This document shows, one piece after another, positions 44,171-51,816 of a stretch of 64,000 bases of DNA (the first letter of the stretch is position 1; each line of letters begins with the position of its first letter). The DNA lies in NCBI GenBank assembly GCA_007694005.1, contig RECN01000103.1:55218-119217 (forward strand), given 5' to 3'. The translations under genes were made by a program, and so were the position numbers. The notes under the pieces are model-generated. The model saw only the letters and a list, made by a program, of their open reading frames with translations, did no database searches and was not told the DNA's origin. Source of the DNA: Spirochaetaceae bacterium. Lineage in GTDB: Bacteria > Spirochaetota > Spirochaetia > DSM-27196 > SKKC01.

Positions 44171-44731
44171 ATGCAGGCTTCAGGTTCAGCCGACCAGTCA
44201 CGCGCAGTCGCACTGCTTGGCGTCAAGCACTCCGGTAAGACATCCGTAGGACGGAATCTCTCGCTCAGGACGGGTATTCCGTTTGTGGATCTCGATGACG
44301 AGCTGGTGAAACACAGCGATTATTCGTCGGCTCGCGAAATCTACACCACGATCGGCCGGGTCGGCTTTCACGCTCTTGAGTATCGCGTCGTGCAAACCTT
44401 GAGTCCATCGGCGACCGGTCTGATCCTCGCGACCGGTGGTGGAATTGCAGACAATCCGGATGCACTCAAGATTCTTGCTCCACGATTCGTTTGCATCTAT
44501 CTTGCCGAGCATGTGGATGTTCTGTACGATCGCATCATTCGTGGTGGCCTCCCACCGTTTCTTTCACCGGAGCAGCCGGAGCTCGATTTTCTGCAATTGT
44601 TCACTCGGCGTGACAGAATTTATCGAAGCGCTTCTGATATAATCATTGACTGCAACGGGCTGACAGTTAACGAGGTCGCTGACAGGGCGGAATCACAGCT
44701 CACACAACACACTGCACAGGGAGACAGATAA
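44171..44731 (+). CDS. aroK: shikimate kinase
   Basis: Phosphorylates shikimate in the pathway to chorismate. Walker A is GVKHSGKTSVGRNL, DLDDELV binds Mg2+ and shikimate, the GRVGFHALEYRVV segment has the conserved Arg and Glu, and ATGGGIADN contains the shikimate-binding Gly triplet. A lid RGGLPPFLS follows, where most shikimate kinases have RPLL, so the lid is divergent. The length is 186 residues. It starts 11 bases after the EAL frame and lies four bases before aroC, so the two aromatic genes form an operon. Confidence 0.85.
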   Translation: MQASGSADQSRAVALLGVKHSGKTSVGRNLSLRTGIPFVDLDDELVKHSDYSSAREIYTTIGRVGFHALEYRVVQTLSPSATGLILATGGGIADNPDALKILAPRFVCIYLAEHVDVLYDRIIRGGLPPFLSPEQPELDFLQLFTRRDRIYRSASDIIIDCNGLTVNEVADRAESQLTQHTAQGDR

Positions 44732-44735
44732 CACT

Positions 44736-45791
44736 ATGCCAGGTAACACGTTCGGTCAGGCCTTCCGCATAACAACATTCGGTGAGAGCCATGGAGGCGC
44801 AGTGGGCGTAGTCGTGGATGGTGCCCGTCCCGGAGTCGAGATTTCCACCGAAGAGGTCCAGAAACAGCTCGACAGACGCAAGCCCGGGCAGAATTCGGTT
44901 ACGACTCCCCGTAAAGAGCCCGACAAGGTTAACATCCTCTCCGGTGTATTCGAAGGCAAAACAACCGGAACACCCATCCTCATGATCCTGTACAATCAGG
45001 ATGCGGATCCTTCGGCATACGATGACATCAAGCAGATGTTCCGGCCAGGACACGCCGACTACACCTATCTGCACAAATACGGTCTCCGGGACTGGCGAGG
45101 CAGCGGACGGGCAAGCGGACGGGAAACGGCGGGTCGTGTTGCCGCCGGAGCCATCGCGCGCAAGTGCCTCGAGGCCAGAGGTGTTTCGCTGTTCGCCTAC
45201 ACCCGCGTCGCGGCCGGGATCGCATGCGAAACCGTGGATACCTCGATCATAGAGAATAACCCCCTGCGGGCTTGTGACGCAGAAGCCGCAGCGCGAATGG
45301 TCACCCGCATCGAACAGCTCAAAGACGAGGAAGACAGCGCAGGTGGTATCGTTGAGTGCATGGTCCAGGGCGTACCGGTCGGCCTCGGTGAACCGGTGTT
45401 TGAGAAACTCGACGCTCAACTGGCGGGAGCAATGCTCAGCATCGGTGCGGTAAAGGGAATAGAGTTTGGTGCCGGTTTCAGGGTCGCCGACATGCGCGGG
45501 AGCGAACATAACGACCAGATGGACGAGACAGGCTTCGTGACCAATAACGCCGGTGGTATAATAGGTGGTATATCCACGGGAGCCCCTATCATCTTTCGCG
45601 TGGCCGTAAAACCAACGTCTAGCATTGCGCGTGAGCAGGGAACCGTTAATCTTGAGGGTAAGTCAACCCGGATACGCACCGAGGGGCGTCATGACGTCTG
45701 CATCTGCCCGAGAATAGTACCGGTTGTCGAGGCAATGACTGCACTGGTCATAGAGGACCACATAAAGCGACAGGCAGCCATGATGGCATAA
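44736..45791 (+). CDS. aroC: chorismate synthase
   Basis: Last common step to aromatic amino acids; converts EPSP to chorismate and needs reduced FMN. The three signatures are present: GESHGGAVGVVVDG near the N-terminus, GSGRASGRETAGRVAAGAIA in the middle, and GRHDVCICPRIVPVVEAM at the end. RRKPGQNSVTTPRKEPD is also characteristic. The length is 351 residues. GGGAGA lies 13 bases before the ATG. The gene is followed by a strong bidirectional hairpin. Confidence 0.96.
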   Translation: MPGNTFGQAFRITTFGESHGGAVGVVVDGARPGVEISTEEVQKQLDRRKPGQNSVTTPRKEPDKVNILSGVFEGKTTGTPILMILYNQDADPSAYDDIKQMFRPGHADYTYLHKYGLRDWRGSGRASGRETAGRVAAGAIARKCLEARGVSLFAYTRVAAGIACETVDTSIIENNPLRACDAEAAARMVTRIEQLKDEEDSAGGIVECMVQGVPVGLGEPVFEKLDAQLAGAMLSIGAVKGIEFGAGFRVADMRGSEHNDQMDETGFVTNNAGGIIGGISTGAPIIFRVAVKPTSSIAREQGTVNLEGKSTRIRTEGRHDVCICPRIVPVVEAMTALVIEDHIKRQAAMMA

Positions 45792-45793
45792 AA

Positions 45794-45824
45794 AAACCCG
45801 CGAAGTGGAAACACTCGCGGGTTT
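45794..45824. terminator. bidirectional intrinsic terminator between aroC and rubredoxin
   Basis: Perfect 10-bp stem AAACCCGCGA/TCGCGGGTTT, 11-base loop, preceded by an A run (45791-45796) and ending in TTT. It serves aroC on the plus strand and the rubredoxin gene on the minus strand. Confidence 0.8.
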
Positions 45825-45847
45825 GTACCGACATTCAGTCAGATCTA

Positions 45848-46009
45848 TCAGTCTTCTACCGAAAATTCATCTTTTCCGGCGCCGCACATCGGACAGACCC
45901 AGTCTTCAGGAAGCTTCTCAAAAGACGTTCCCGGTTCAATTCCACCGTCCGGGTCGCCCTCTTCCGGGTCATAAATATATCCGCACACTTCGCACACAAA
46001 CTTCTGCAT
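45848..46009 (-). CDS. rubredoxin
   Basis: A 53-residue iron-sulphur-free electron carrier with one Fe bound by four cysteines: [19 protein letters not shown] and [14 protein letters not shown] give the two CxxC pairs. It usually serves peroxide and superoxide detoxification or other reductases in anaerobes and microaerophiles. The start is the ATG at 46009, with AGGAG six bases upstream; the frame is open 19 codons further but that part is not rubredoxin-like. It is a single-gene unit. The 46010-46133 region upstream holds its promoter and an AT-rich stretch. Confidence 0.95.
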   Translation of the reverse strand: MQKFVCEVCGYIYDPEEGDPDGGIEPGTSFEKLPEDWVCPMCGAGKDEFSVED

Positions 46010-46045
46010 GTCATGCTCCTTATCGAATGCTAAATTGCAATGAGT

Positions 46046-46051
46046 ATTATA
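46046..46051 (-). promoter_or_regulatory. -10 element for rubredoxin
   Basis: Perfect TATAAT on the minus strand, about 37 bases before the ATG. The -35 region (GAAAAT at 17-base spacing) is not consensus-like. Confidence 0.4.
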
Positions 46052-46133
46052 ACGGGAAGATACCATTTATTTTCTACCCTGTCGCCCTTATATCCGCCCT
46101 TTTTGGCCGGAAATCGAAAGTATTCCGGGCGAA

Positions 46134-46934
46134 CTACGCGTGCGTGTCGAAGAACTCTGCCGAAGCCGCCGGTCCGTCCGGGTGAATTCCAAACCGGGTC
46201 AGACTGAAGTCATAGCGAACCGGATCATCCGGGCAGAACAGACGGAATCGATCCGTTATCTCTTCCGAAGCGATCGCATCGGCAGACTTACGCGCCGTGA
46301 GCCCAAGGATGCGGGCAGTCCGGTGCATGTGTACATCGACGGGTACGAGTAAGTCCGAAGGAGTAAGCGACGTGAATCCTCCTGGATCGACTTCGTCCTT
46401 TCGCACCATCCAGCGCAGAAAAAGATGGAGCCGTTTGGACGCGCTCGGCCCCTCTGCATCCGGTACCAGAATCGACGTGAGAGGCAAACGACCGTGTCTT
46501 AGCCTGTTTGAAAGAAATACCAGGGCCTTTCTGGCCGGCGGCATCCCGGCATGTGAGCTGTTCTGCAATCCAGACGCGCAGGCTCTGTCGAGTGATCCAA
46601 ACTCCCGCAGCAGGTCTCTGAGCGAGCAGAAAAAACGACTGGTCTCTTCAGCAGAAAAGAACCGATACACAAAACCGTCGAGTCGGGTTCTTATAGCGTC
46701 ATCCGGTAAATCGACCAGCCCGTCAAGCGGGCCAATCCGGCTGAGCACGTTTCTGCACACTGATACGATTGAGCGTACTCTTCCGAGCGCGAATAACGCG
46801 CACACGAGTGCGGCCACCTCCCGCTCTGGTCCTTCAGGATACTCCCATACGACTTCAAGCGGATCCGGCGAGATGAACTCTCTCCGGTGAAAACGCTCGT
46901 ACACGGATTCGAGCGTATGACCGAGTGCGTTCAT
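46134..46934 (-). CDS. TIGR02757/DUF2400-family protein
   Basis: A 266-residue protein of a family with a helix-rich fold distantly like HhH DNA glycosylases; function is not established. The family pattern is visible: FISPDPLEVVWEYPEGPEREVAALVCALFALGRV at the start, FVYRFFSAEETSRFFCSL, SKRLHLFLRWMVRKDEVDPGGF, PVDVHMHRTARILGL, and the end DPVRYDFSLTRFGI. The start overlaps the stop of the membrane-protein gene upstream by four bases, so the two are coupled. No nuclease or glycosylase catalytic residue can be asserted. Confidence 0.8.
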   Translation of the reverse strand: MNALGHTLESVYERFHRREFISPDPLEVVWEYPEGPEREVAALVCALFALGRVRSIVSVCRNVLSRIGPLDGLVDLPDDAIRTRLDGFVYRFFSAEETSRFFCSLRDLLREFGSLDRACASGLQNSSHAGMPPARKALVFLSNRLRHGRLPLTSILVPDAEGPSASKRLHLFLRWMVRKDEVDPGGFTSLTPSDLLVPVDVHMHRTARILGLTARKSADAIASEEITDRFRLFCPDDPVRYDFSLTRFGIHPDGPAASAEFFDTHA

Positions 46935-47482
46935 TCAGACGTGTTCGGGTGGTCATTCCGATGCAGCAGATGAAAGAGAATGATTCCAACTCCTATCGCC
47001 ACAAAGAGGATCGGCCACCAGACAGTCACCACGGCGATAAAATCCTGCTGCACGATATCAAGACTGAACAGGAAGAAAACGGCCGACAGAAGGATAATGA
47101 CGATTGACGGGACTAACAGCGACATCCGACTTCCCGGTTCGCGGTGAAAGGAGAAGACGCCCAACGAGACTCCTGCGATTGTCATGAACACCGGCCAGAC
47201 ACGAGTAATTTCGACCACGCTCATGACAGTCGTAATCATCAGAAAAAATACGCCACCAACAGTGAGAAAAATCCCGACGAATACCGATGCTTCAGGTCCC
47301 ATGCCATGAAAGCCGAAAATCAGAGAAGCGCTCCCGATAATGATTGGAACAAGCGGCCACAGCGAGGAGAGACGATGAAGAAGCCCGAGGGTCCACATGA
47401 GGAGTACGAAACCTAAAAGAAGGAATCCACCGCCGAGAACGAGATACCGGTATCCGCTGCTTTTTGATTGTAATGATTTCAT
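46931..47482 (-). CDS. small polytopic membrane protein (LiaI/LiaF-like, DUF5668-type)
   Basis: A 183-residue protein with six hydrophobic segments and short loops. The repeated WPLVPIIIGSASLIFG and WWPILFVAIGVGIILF segments are typical of small envelope-stress membrane proteins such as LiaI and the N-terminal part of LiaF. No soluble domain is present. The ATG at 47482 is preferred, giving a basic N-terminus before the first segment; the frame is open to 47542 but that part is not protein-like and overlaps the divergent promoter region. It is co-transcribed with the TIGR02757 gene. Confidence 0.6.
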   Translation of the reverse strand: MKSLQSKSSGYRYLVLGGGFLLLGFVLLMWTLGLLHRLSSLWPLVPIIIGSASLIFGFHGMGPEASVFVGIFLTVGGVFFLMITTVMSVVEITRVWPVFMTIAGVSLGVFSFHREPGSRMSLLVPSIVIILLSAVFFLFSLDIVQQDFIAVVTVWWPILFVAIGVGIILFHLLHRNDHPNTSE

Positions 47483-47518
47483 GTTCCCGACCGGAGGAGT
47501 GTACCATCGTTCTACACT

Positions 47519-47548
47519 CTTGCCAACGCGGCAAGCCTCCATTACGCT
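47519..47548 (+). promoter_or_regulatory. promoter with overlapping inverted repeat, lipoprotein operon
   Basis: TTGCCA (47520-47525), 17-base spacer, TACGCT (47543-47548), eight bases before the ATG. A perfect inverted repeat CTTGCC-aacgc-GGCAAG (47519-47535) covers the -35 box and could be an operator. Confidence 0.3.
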
Positions 47549-47556
47549 CTGTGTAT

Positions 47557-48609
47557 ATGACGAGCTTTCATCGATCAGGCATCATCTTACGCGTCCTCGC
47601 CGGTATGACCTTCTTCGTCGCGTGCACGCAACCACAGGTGCGCACGCCGGTAGACAGCCCCGATTCAAGTATGCAGGCAGAAAACCGACGACTGTACGCG
47701 TTGTTGTCTGAATCCGGCAGCAGCGAACGCTCGATCCTCATGCGAAACCTGGTCGAGAACCTGCGGAATGCCGACGAACCTATGCGGGCGATACATCTTC
47801 TGACCCGTGAAGTCTCTCTTCGCCCGGATGATGCATTCAACGCCCTGTATCTGTTCATGGCCGCTCGTATCTACGAGGCCGAAAACAGCCCGGAAATGGC
47901 AGAACCCCTGTTCAGACGGGCCGTTTACGAGTTTCCCGATGTCGTAATTAACGGAGGAAGCGTTCACCGACGCGCCCTCGAGACGCTCGGTCGCATCGCA
48001 GAGGAGCCCGGGGCACGAATCAGCTATCTTGAGCTGTACCTTGAGCTGTTTCCGGATCATGCGAACAACGGCACGATTCATTACGCTATGGCGAGGACCT
48101 ACGAGGCACTCGGACAGTGGGACCGATCGCTTGCCTCGTATCGCCGGTTTCTCGCCTTCCCCGATGCCGAGATCCCGGGACGCCCGAACGTCCACAGAGA
48201 AATCGCGCACAAACTGCAGTTTGCACAGTCAAACAGGACATGGACCCGCGCGTCGCTCGATGATCTGGTTCGCGAGCTTACGGTAGCGCTGCGACAACAG
48301 AACGCACGCGCCTTGTACGCGCTACAAAGCGGTGTTAATTTTTTTACCGCTTCCCGTAACCTGGACGCACTCGATGCAAACAGCACATTCGGTTTCGACA
48401 TACAGGTATTTCTCTCGCAGTCGAATGTACGCGTTTCGTCGACCCTGGAAGTGAACTCAAACGAGCGGGAGGCGTACTTGCGCACCGACGGCTGGTACGA
48501 TCGCGTATCCACCTGGTATCTATACTTTCGACGCATAGACTTTCCTGCAGACCCGCGAGTACATGGAAACTGGGAATGGGCTGGAATCAGATTCGGCGAA
48601 GTACTGTAA
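47557..48609 (+). CDS. lipoprotein with TPR-like repeats
   Basis: A 350-residue putative lipoprotein: hydrophobic leader with the lipobox FVAC near residue 23, then helical repeats that fit tetratricopeptide spacing (LYLFMAARIYEAENSPEMAEPLFRRAVYEFPD and HYAMARTYEALGQWDRSLASYRRFLAFPD in parts of ~34). TPR lipoproteins often act as scaffolds for outer-membrane or wall complexes. The last ~110 residues are beta-rich and unassigned. The 3' end overlaps the transglycosylase gene by 34 bases, so the pair is linked. The ATG at 47557 is the start because it begins the signal peptide. Confidence 0.7.
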   Translation: MTSFHRSGIILRVLAGMTFFVACTQPQVRTPVDSPDSSMQAENRRLYALLSESGSSERSILMRNLVENLRNADEPMRAIHLLTREVSLRPDDAFNALYLFMAARIYEAENSPEMAEPLFRRAVYEFPDVVINGGSVHRRALETLGRIAEEPGARISYLELYLELFPDHANNGTIHYAMARTYEALGQWDRSLASYRRFLAFPDAEIPGRPNVHREIAHKLQFAQSNRTWTRASLDDLVRELTVALRQQNARALYALQSGVNFFTASRNLDALDANSTFGFDIQVFLSQSNVRVSSTLEVNSNEREAYLRTDGWYDRVSTWYLYFRRIDFPADPRVHGNWEWAGIRFGEVL

Positions 48610-49469
48610 TCGCAATCCTGGTCGCTTCGGCAGTTACCGTCGGAGCTGCGCCGGTAGTGCAGCCGCTTCCCACCAGACATGTGCCTGATGGTACGATATC
48701 TATAGGCAACGACGCGTTCAGCCATCCGTCCGTTCGGGCATACATTGAGGAGTATCGTTCACCTGCCGGCCTCCGGGGACTACAGAACAGTCTGAACGAC
48801 GGTCTACCCTACTGGCGCTACATCGAAACCGTATTTCGTCAGTACGGACTCCCGAAGCAGCTGATTTATGTCGCTCTTATCGAGTCAGGATTTGATCCAC
48901 ACGCGGTTTCACGATCAGGAGCAGTCGGAATATGGCAGTTTATGGACCATTCTGTTGAAGACTGGATGGTAGTCAACAGCGAGATCGATGAACGGCGCGA
49001 TTTTTATCGTTCCACAATCGGCGCAGCCGAGAAGCTCAGACACAATTATCTCATATTCAACGACTGGCTGCTCGCGATTGCCGCGTATAATGCCGGCGTC
49101 GGGCACATACGGCGAGCTCTTGAAGAAACGGGCTCCGAAACATACTGGGATCTGCTCGACACTGATACCCTGCCGGATCAGACCCGGAGCTACGTTCCAC
49201 GGTTCATAGCGGTATCCTACCTGGCAGGTCGAGCGGGACGCTACGGGTTGATTCATTCCCGGACTCAGTCGCCCGAATGGAGACGGGTCGCAGTGCCACC
49301 ACAGACCGGCTTTGCGTACCTGTCAGAACAATCGGGCATCCCGCCATCAGTCCTCATGGAGTGGAATCCCCAGTTCTATCCCAGCGCGGTCCATTCCGGT
49401 ACCGAAACCTCGACATACATAAACGTGTTACGTACCTATTACGAGCGTTTCGACTGGTTATCAGATTGA
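48576..49469 (+). CDS. lytic transglycosylase (SLT/GH23, MltD-like)
   Basis: Cleaves glycan strands of peptidoglycan in the periplasm with formation of 1,6-anhydro-MurNAc. A signal peptide (~8-25, IAILVASAVTVGAA) precedes the catalytic domain with E103 in ALIESGFDPHAVSRSGAVGIWQFM, the AAYNAGVGHIRRAL segment, and the TRSYVPRFIA motif seen in MltD-like enzymes. The length is 297 residues. A LysM-like or binding region at the end (SGIPPSVLMEWNPQF) resembles a partial LysM. It overlaps the TPR lipoprotein gene and may form a complex with it. Confidence 0.88.
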   Translation: MGWNQIRRSTVIAILVASAVTVGAAPVVQPLPTRHVPDGTISIGNDAFSHPSVRAYIEEYRSPAGLRGLQNSLNDGLPYWRYIETVFRQYGLPKQLIYVALIESGFDPHAVSRSGAVGIWQFMDHSVEDWMVVNSEIDERRDFYRSTIGAAEKLRHNYLIFNDWLLAIAAYNAGVGHIRRALEETGSETYWDLLDTDTLPDQTRSYVPRFIAVSYLAGRAGRYGLIHSRTQSPEWRRVAVPPQTGFAYLSEQSGIPPSVLMEWNPQFYPSAVHSGTETSTYINVLRTYYERFDWLSD

Positions 49470-49492
49470 CCGTTTTTACCGATACTCTGAAC

Positions 49493-50356
49493 GTGCGTCG
49501 GAAATCCTCAGCTACATACAACTCTCTTCTGCGACTTGTGATCGGGCTGACTGTCCTCTTCGTTTCGGCAAGCTCCATGTTTGCAAGCGAAACACACTGG
49601 ACCCACCGGATCGACTGGGAAGAAGCGACTCTGTATCTGGAAGGCGAGCGCGAGATCTCCGGTCATAACGTCTCGGCATACACACACACATCTCGCATCA
49701 TGTCCCGCGAGGCGCCACACGCATGGCTCGACGCCTTACGGTCGCTTCAGATTGACAGCGTCCGACGGATTAATGACGAACTCTCCGACAATCCTGAGCT
49801 CGTGACGATGCTCGTCGAAAGGTTCGATAACGCACGCTCCCTCGGCAGCAGTCCGAGTCGGGCAATCGACGTCGTTCGGCAGACCTGGTCAATACCACTA
49901 CACTCGACCATAACCCGGCTGTTCTTGAACCACACCGTTCCACGGCCACTCCCGCGACCGGTTGCATGGCAACCCCGGCAGACGTATACCGGTCTATTCA
50001 TCGATGCCCGCGGAACACTCGCCGTGCGGGGAAGCAGCAGCACAGCACAAACACAGCCGGTAATCCTGCCTCGTCTGTACGATGATGAGATGGACATAGT
50101 CGTGTCCGCCGAAATGGTAGACGCTGCGTACCTCAGTCGCTGGGGTGTCGCGGGTTACACAACCGTTTCGAATCCTGAGATGCACCGCGATCGAATCGGA
50201 GAGAATCCGCTTTTCGTGGCAGCCGACGCGCTTTTTGGAGTAATCCCGGCGAATATAGTCATTCCTCGTGATACGGCAGAGATCCTTCTCGTACATCCGT
50301 CGAATCACCATATCCTGAACGAAGGTCGAATAGTCATTCTTGTCGATCGGCTTTAG
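49493..50356 (+). CDS. exported protein of unknown function
   Basis: A 287-residue protein with a signal peptide (RRKSSATYNSLLRLVIGL ... SMFAS) and a soluble periplasmic body. I do not recognise the family. The helical first part (EEATLYLEGEREISGHNV ... SREAPHAWLDALRSLQIDS) and a C-terminal half with GLFIDARG, LPRLYDDEMDIVVSAEMVD and VSNPEMHRDRIGENPLFVAADA are distinctive. GTG at 49493 is chosen as it starts the signal peptide; a TTG at 49466 overlapping the upstream stop is possible. It is probably in the operon with the TPR lipoprotein and transglycosylase. Confidence 0.6.
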   Translation: MRRKSSATYNSLLRLVIGLTVLFVSASSMFASETHWTHRIDWEEATLYLEGEREISGHNVSAYTHTSRIMSREAPHAWLDALRSLQIDSVRRINDELSDNPELVTMLVERFDNARSLGSSPSRAIDVVRQTWSIPLHSTITRLFLNHTVPRPLPRPVAWQPRQTYTGLFIDARGTLAVRGSSSTAQTQPVILPRLYDDEMDIVVSAEMVDAAYLSRWGVAGYTTVSNPEMHRDRIGENPLFVAADALFGVIPANIVIPRDTAEILLVHPSNHHILNEGRIVILVDRL

Positions 50357-50375
50357 ACCGCGTTTACACCGCTTC

Positions 50376-50405
50376 TTGACCCGGAAAATGTCCGCATCGT
50401 ATTCT
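50376..50405 (+). promoter_or_regulatory. sigma70-like promoter for the SH3-like lipoprotein
   Basis: TTGACC (50376-50381), 18-base spacer, TATTCT (50400-50405). Transcription would start at about 50412, just where a hairpin begins. Confidence 0.4.
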
Positions 50406-50412
50406 CTGAATG

Positions 50413-50433
50413 TCCGTCGGCACCACCGACGGA
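50413..50433 (+). terminator. hairpin at the 5' end of the lipoprotein mRNA or terminator of the upstream operon
   Basis: Perfect 8-bp stem TCCGTCGG/CCGACGGA with a 5-base loop, followed by TTT. It ends the upstream transcript or caps the new one; it lies downstream of the predicted promoter. Confidence 0.4.
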
Positions 50434-50467
50434 TTTCACAGAGTCTGATCGGAGTTTACCAGCTACC

Positions 50468-51802
50468 ATGCACCGCATACACAAAGTTACCTTCCGTCTT
50501 CTTTTCGCGTTTCTACTGATCGCCGGTATCCTGTCATGTGGAGATTCCCGCATCGCTACCGGAGTGATGCTCTGGCCACCTGATGAACACCCCGAAGCGC
50601 ATGGCATTGTCGTGCCCATATTGGAAGCAAACCGTAACACCAACACCTTTCTCGTGCAAATCGGAAGTGGTGACCCTGTTCTTATTGACCAGTTTCGCGT
50701 TCAACGCTTTGAAACTGTCGAGGAAGCTGAAGCCTTTGCACGTGATTTTCAGGAGTACGCTTTCTTGTACGCTGAAAGCCAGCAGCGGGCGCTCCCCGTT
50801 CGTCGAACACAGAGTACCGACAGTCAATCCGTTTATCGCTTCCGTGAAGGCGAAATATTGAAGATACTCGGAGCTCCATCGGACGAAGTCGTAATCTCAG
50901 GCTTGCGAGGCAGATGGTACCCGGTGCTCACGGAAGCCGGTGTACGGGGCTATAGCTTCGATTTCTCGCTCATTGTTTTCGATGAACGGGAGGGCATTTC
51001 AGATCAGGCTCGGCTGAGGGAACTACCCGCGCAGGCGAGAACTATCCTCGAGAATGTCTGGCGACCCCACGCGTTTGCCGAGTTAATCGACGACGGAACA
51101 CCTTCGCTTGAGCTTCTTGATCCTCGATACGGCCTTTTCCCTGAGCCGGACCGAAACGTCATTCGGGTCGTCAGCGATGACGTCAGCGCTGAGTTTACGT
51201 ACGACAATGTCGTGGCCAGCGGGGCAAGTCACATCCGCTTTGAAGGTAGCAGCCTCGAGGCCCGAATTGACGGGAGTTCGCAGATAACCGTTTTTTTCCG
51301 CGTTGACGGACGGGACTATACCCGACGGTTCAGGCTTCTCCGTACGGATCTTGAAACCATTATCGAGCGTGAAACAGAACGCCGTGCACAGGCTCTCGAG
51401 ATGCTTCATGGCAACGGTGCAATCCTTAGTTCCAGCTCCTATGGCACTATCGAGGTCGACGCATCCGGACGCTTCTCGTGGTCCGACAATGAACTTCTGA
51501 TACCAGGTATCATTTCGCCAAGCTTTGCATCGACCGGGTCAGTGCAGTTCAGATACTACCTTGGAAGCGCCCTGCGAAACCGATACGACGGAGTCCTCAG
51601 CTTCCGTTTCGATGGGGCCCCCGACGGAGACCTGGTTTCCTTCCTTTACGAGGTTGAGGCTGATGGCATACGGATGACCCACGCACCACCTCACACCATT
51701 GATGATCTTCAGGTCATTCGTTCTGATGGATCACCGGTGGTCATCTTCTTCAGCTACTCTGAAGGCGAACAGGCTCTGTCTCCTGATCCCGACGGTGTTT
51801 AG
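50468..51802 (+). CDS. lipoprotein with SH3-like domain, unknown function
   Basis: A 444-residue lipoprotein: signal peptide with lipobox ILSC (Cys ~24). A first part (~30-105) is followed by a bacterial SH3-like region (~105-175; LPVRRTQSTDSQSVYRFREGEILKILG ... GRWYPV ... GVRGYSFD), then a long beta-rich C-terminal half. SH3b domains usually bind wall peptides, which would suit the neighbouring transglycosylase; the assignment rests on pattern only. It follows a hairpin and its own promoter, and is 14 bases upstream of the ABC-F gene. Confidence 0.6.
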   Translation: MHRIHKVTFRLLFAFLLIAGILSCGDSRIATGVMLWPPDEHPEAHGIVVPILEANRNTNTFLVQIGSGDPVLIDQFRVQRFETVEEAEAFARDFQEYAFLYAESQQRALPVRRTQSTDSQSVYRFREGEILKILGAPSDEVVISGLRGRWYPVLTEAGVRGYSFDFSLIVFDEREGISDQARLRELPAQARTILENVWRPHAFAELIDDGTPSLELLDPRYGLFPEPDRNVIRVVSDDVSAEFTYDNVVASGASHIRFEGSSLEARIDGSSQITVFFRVDGRDYTRRFRLLRTDLETIIERETERRAQALEMLHGNGAILSSSSYGTIEVDASGRFSWSDNELLIPGIISPSFASTGSVQFRYYLGSALRNRYDGVLSFRFDGAPDGDLVSFLYEVEADGIRMTHAPPHTIDDLQVIRSDGSPVVIFFSYSEGEQALSPDPDGV

Positions 51803-51816
51803 GATCGTTATCGAAT

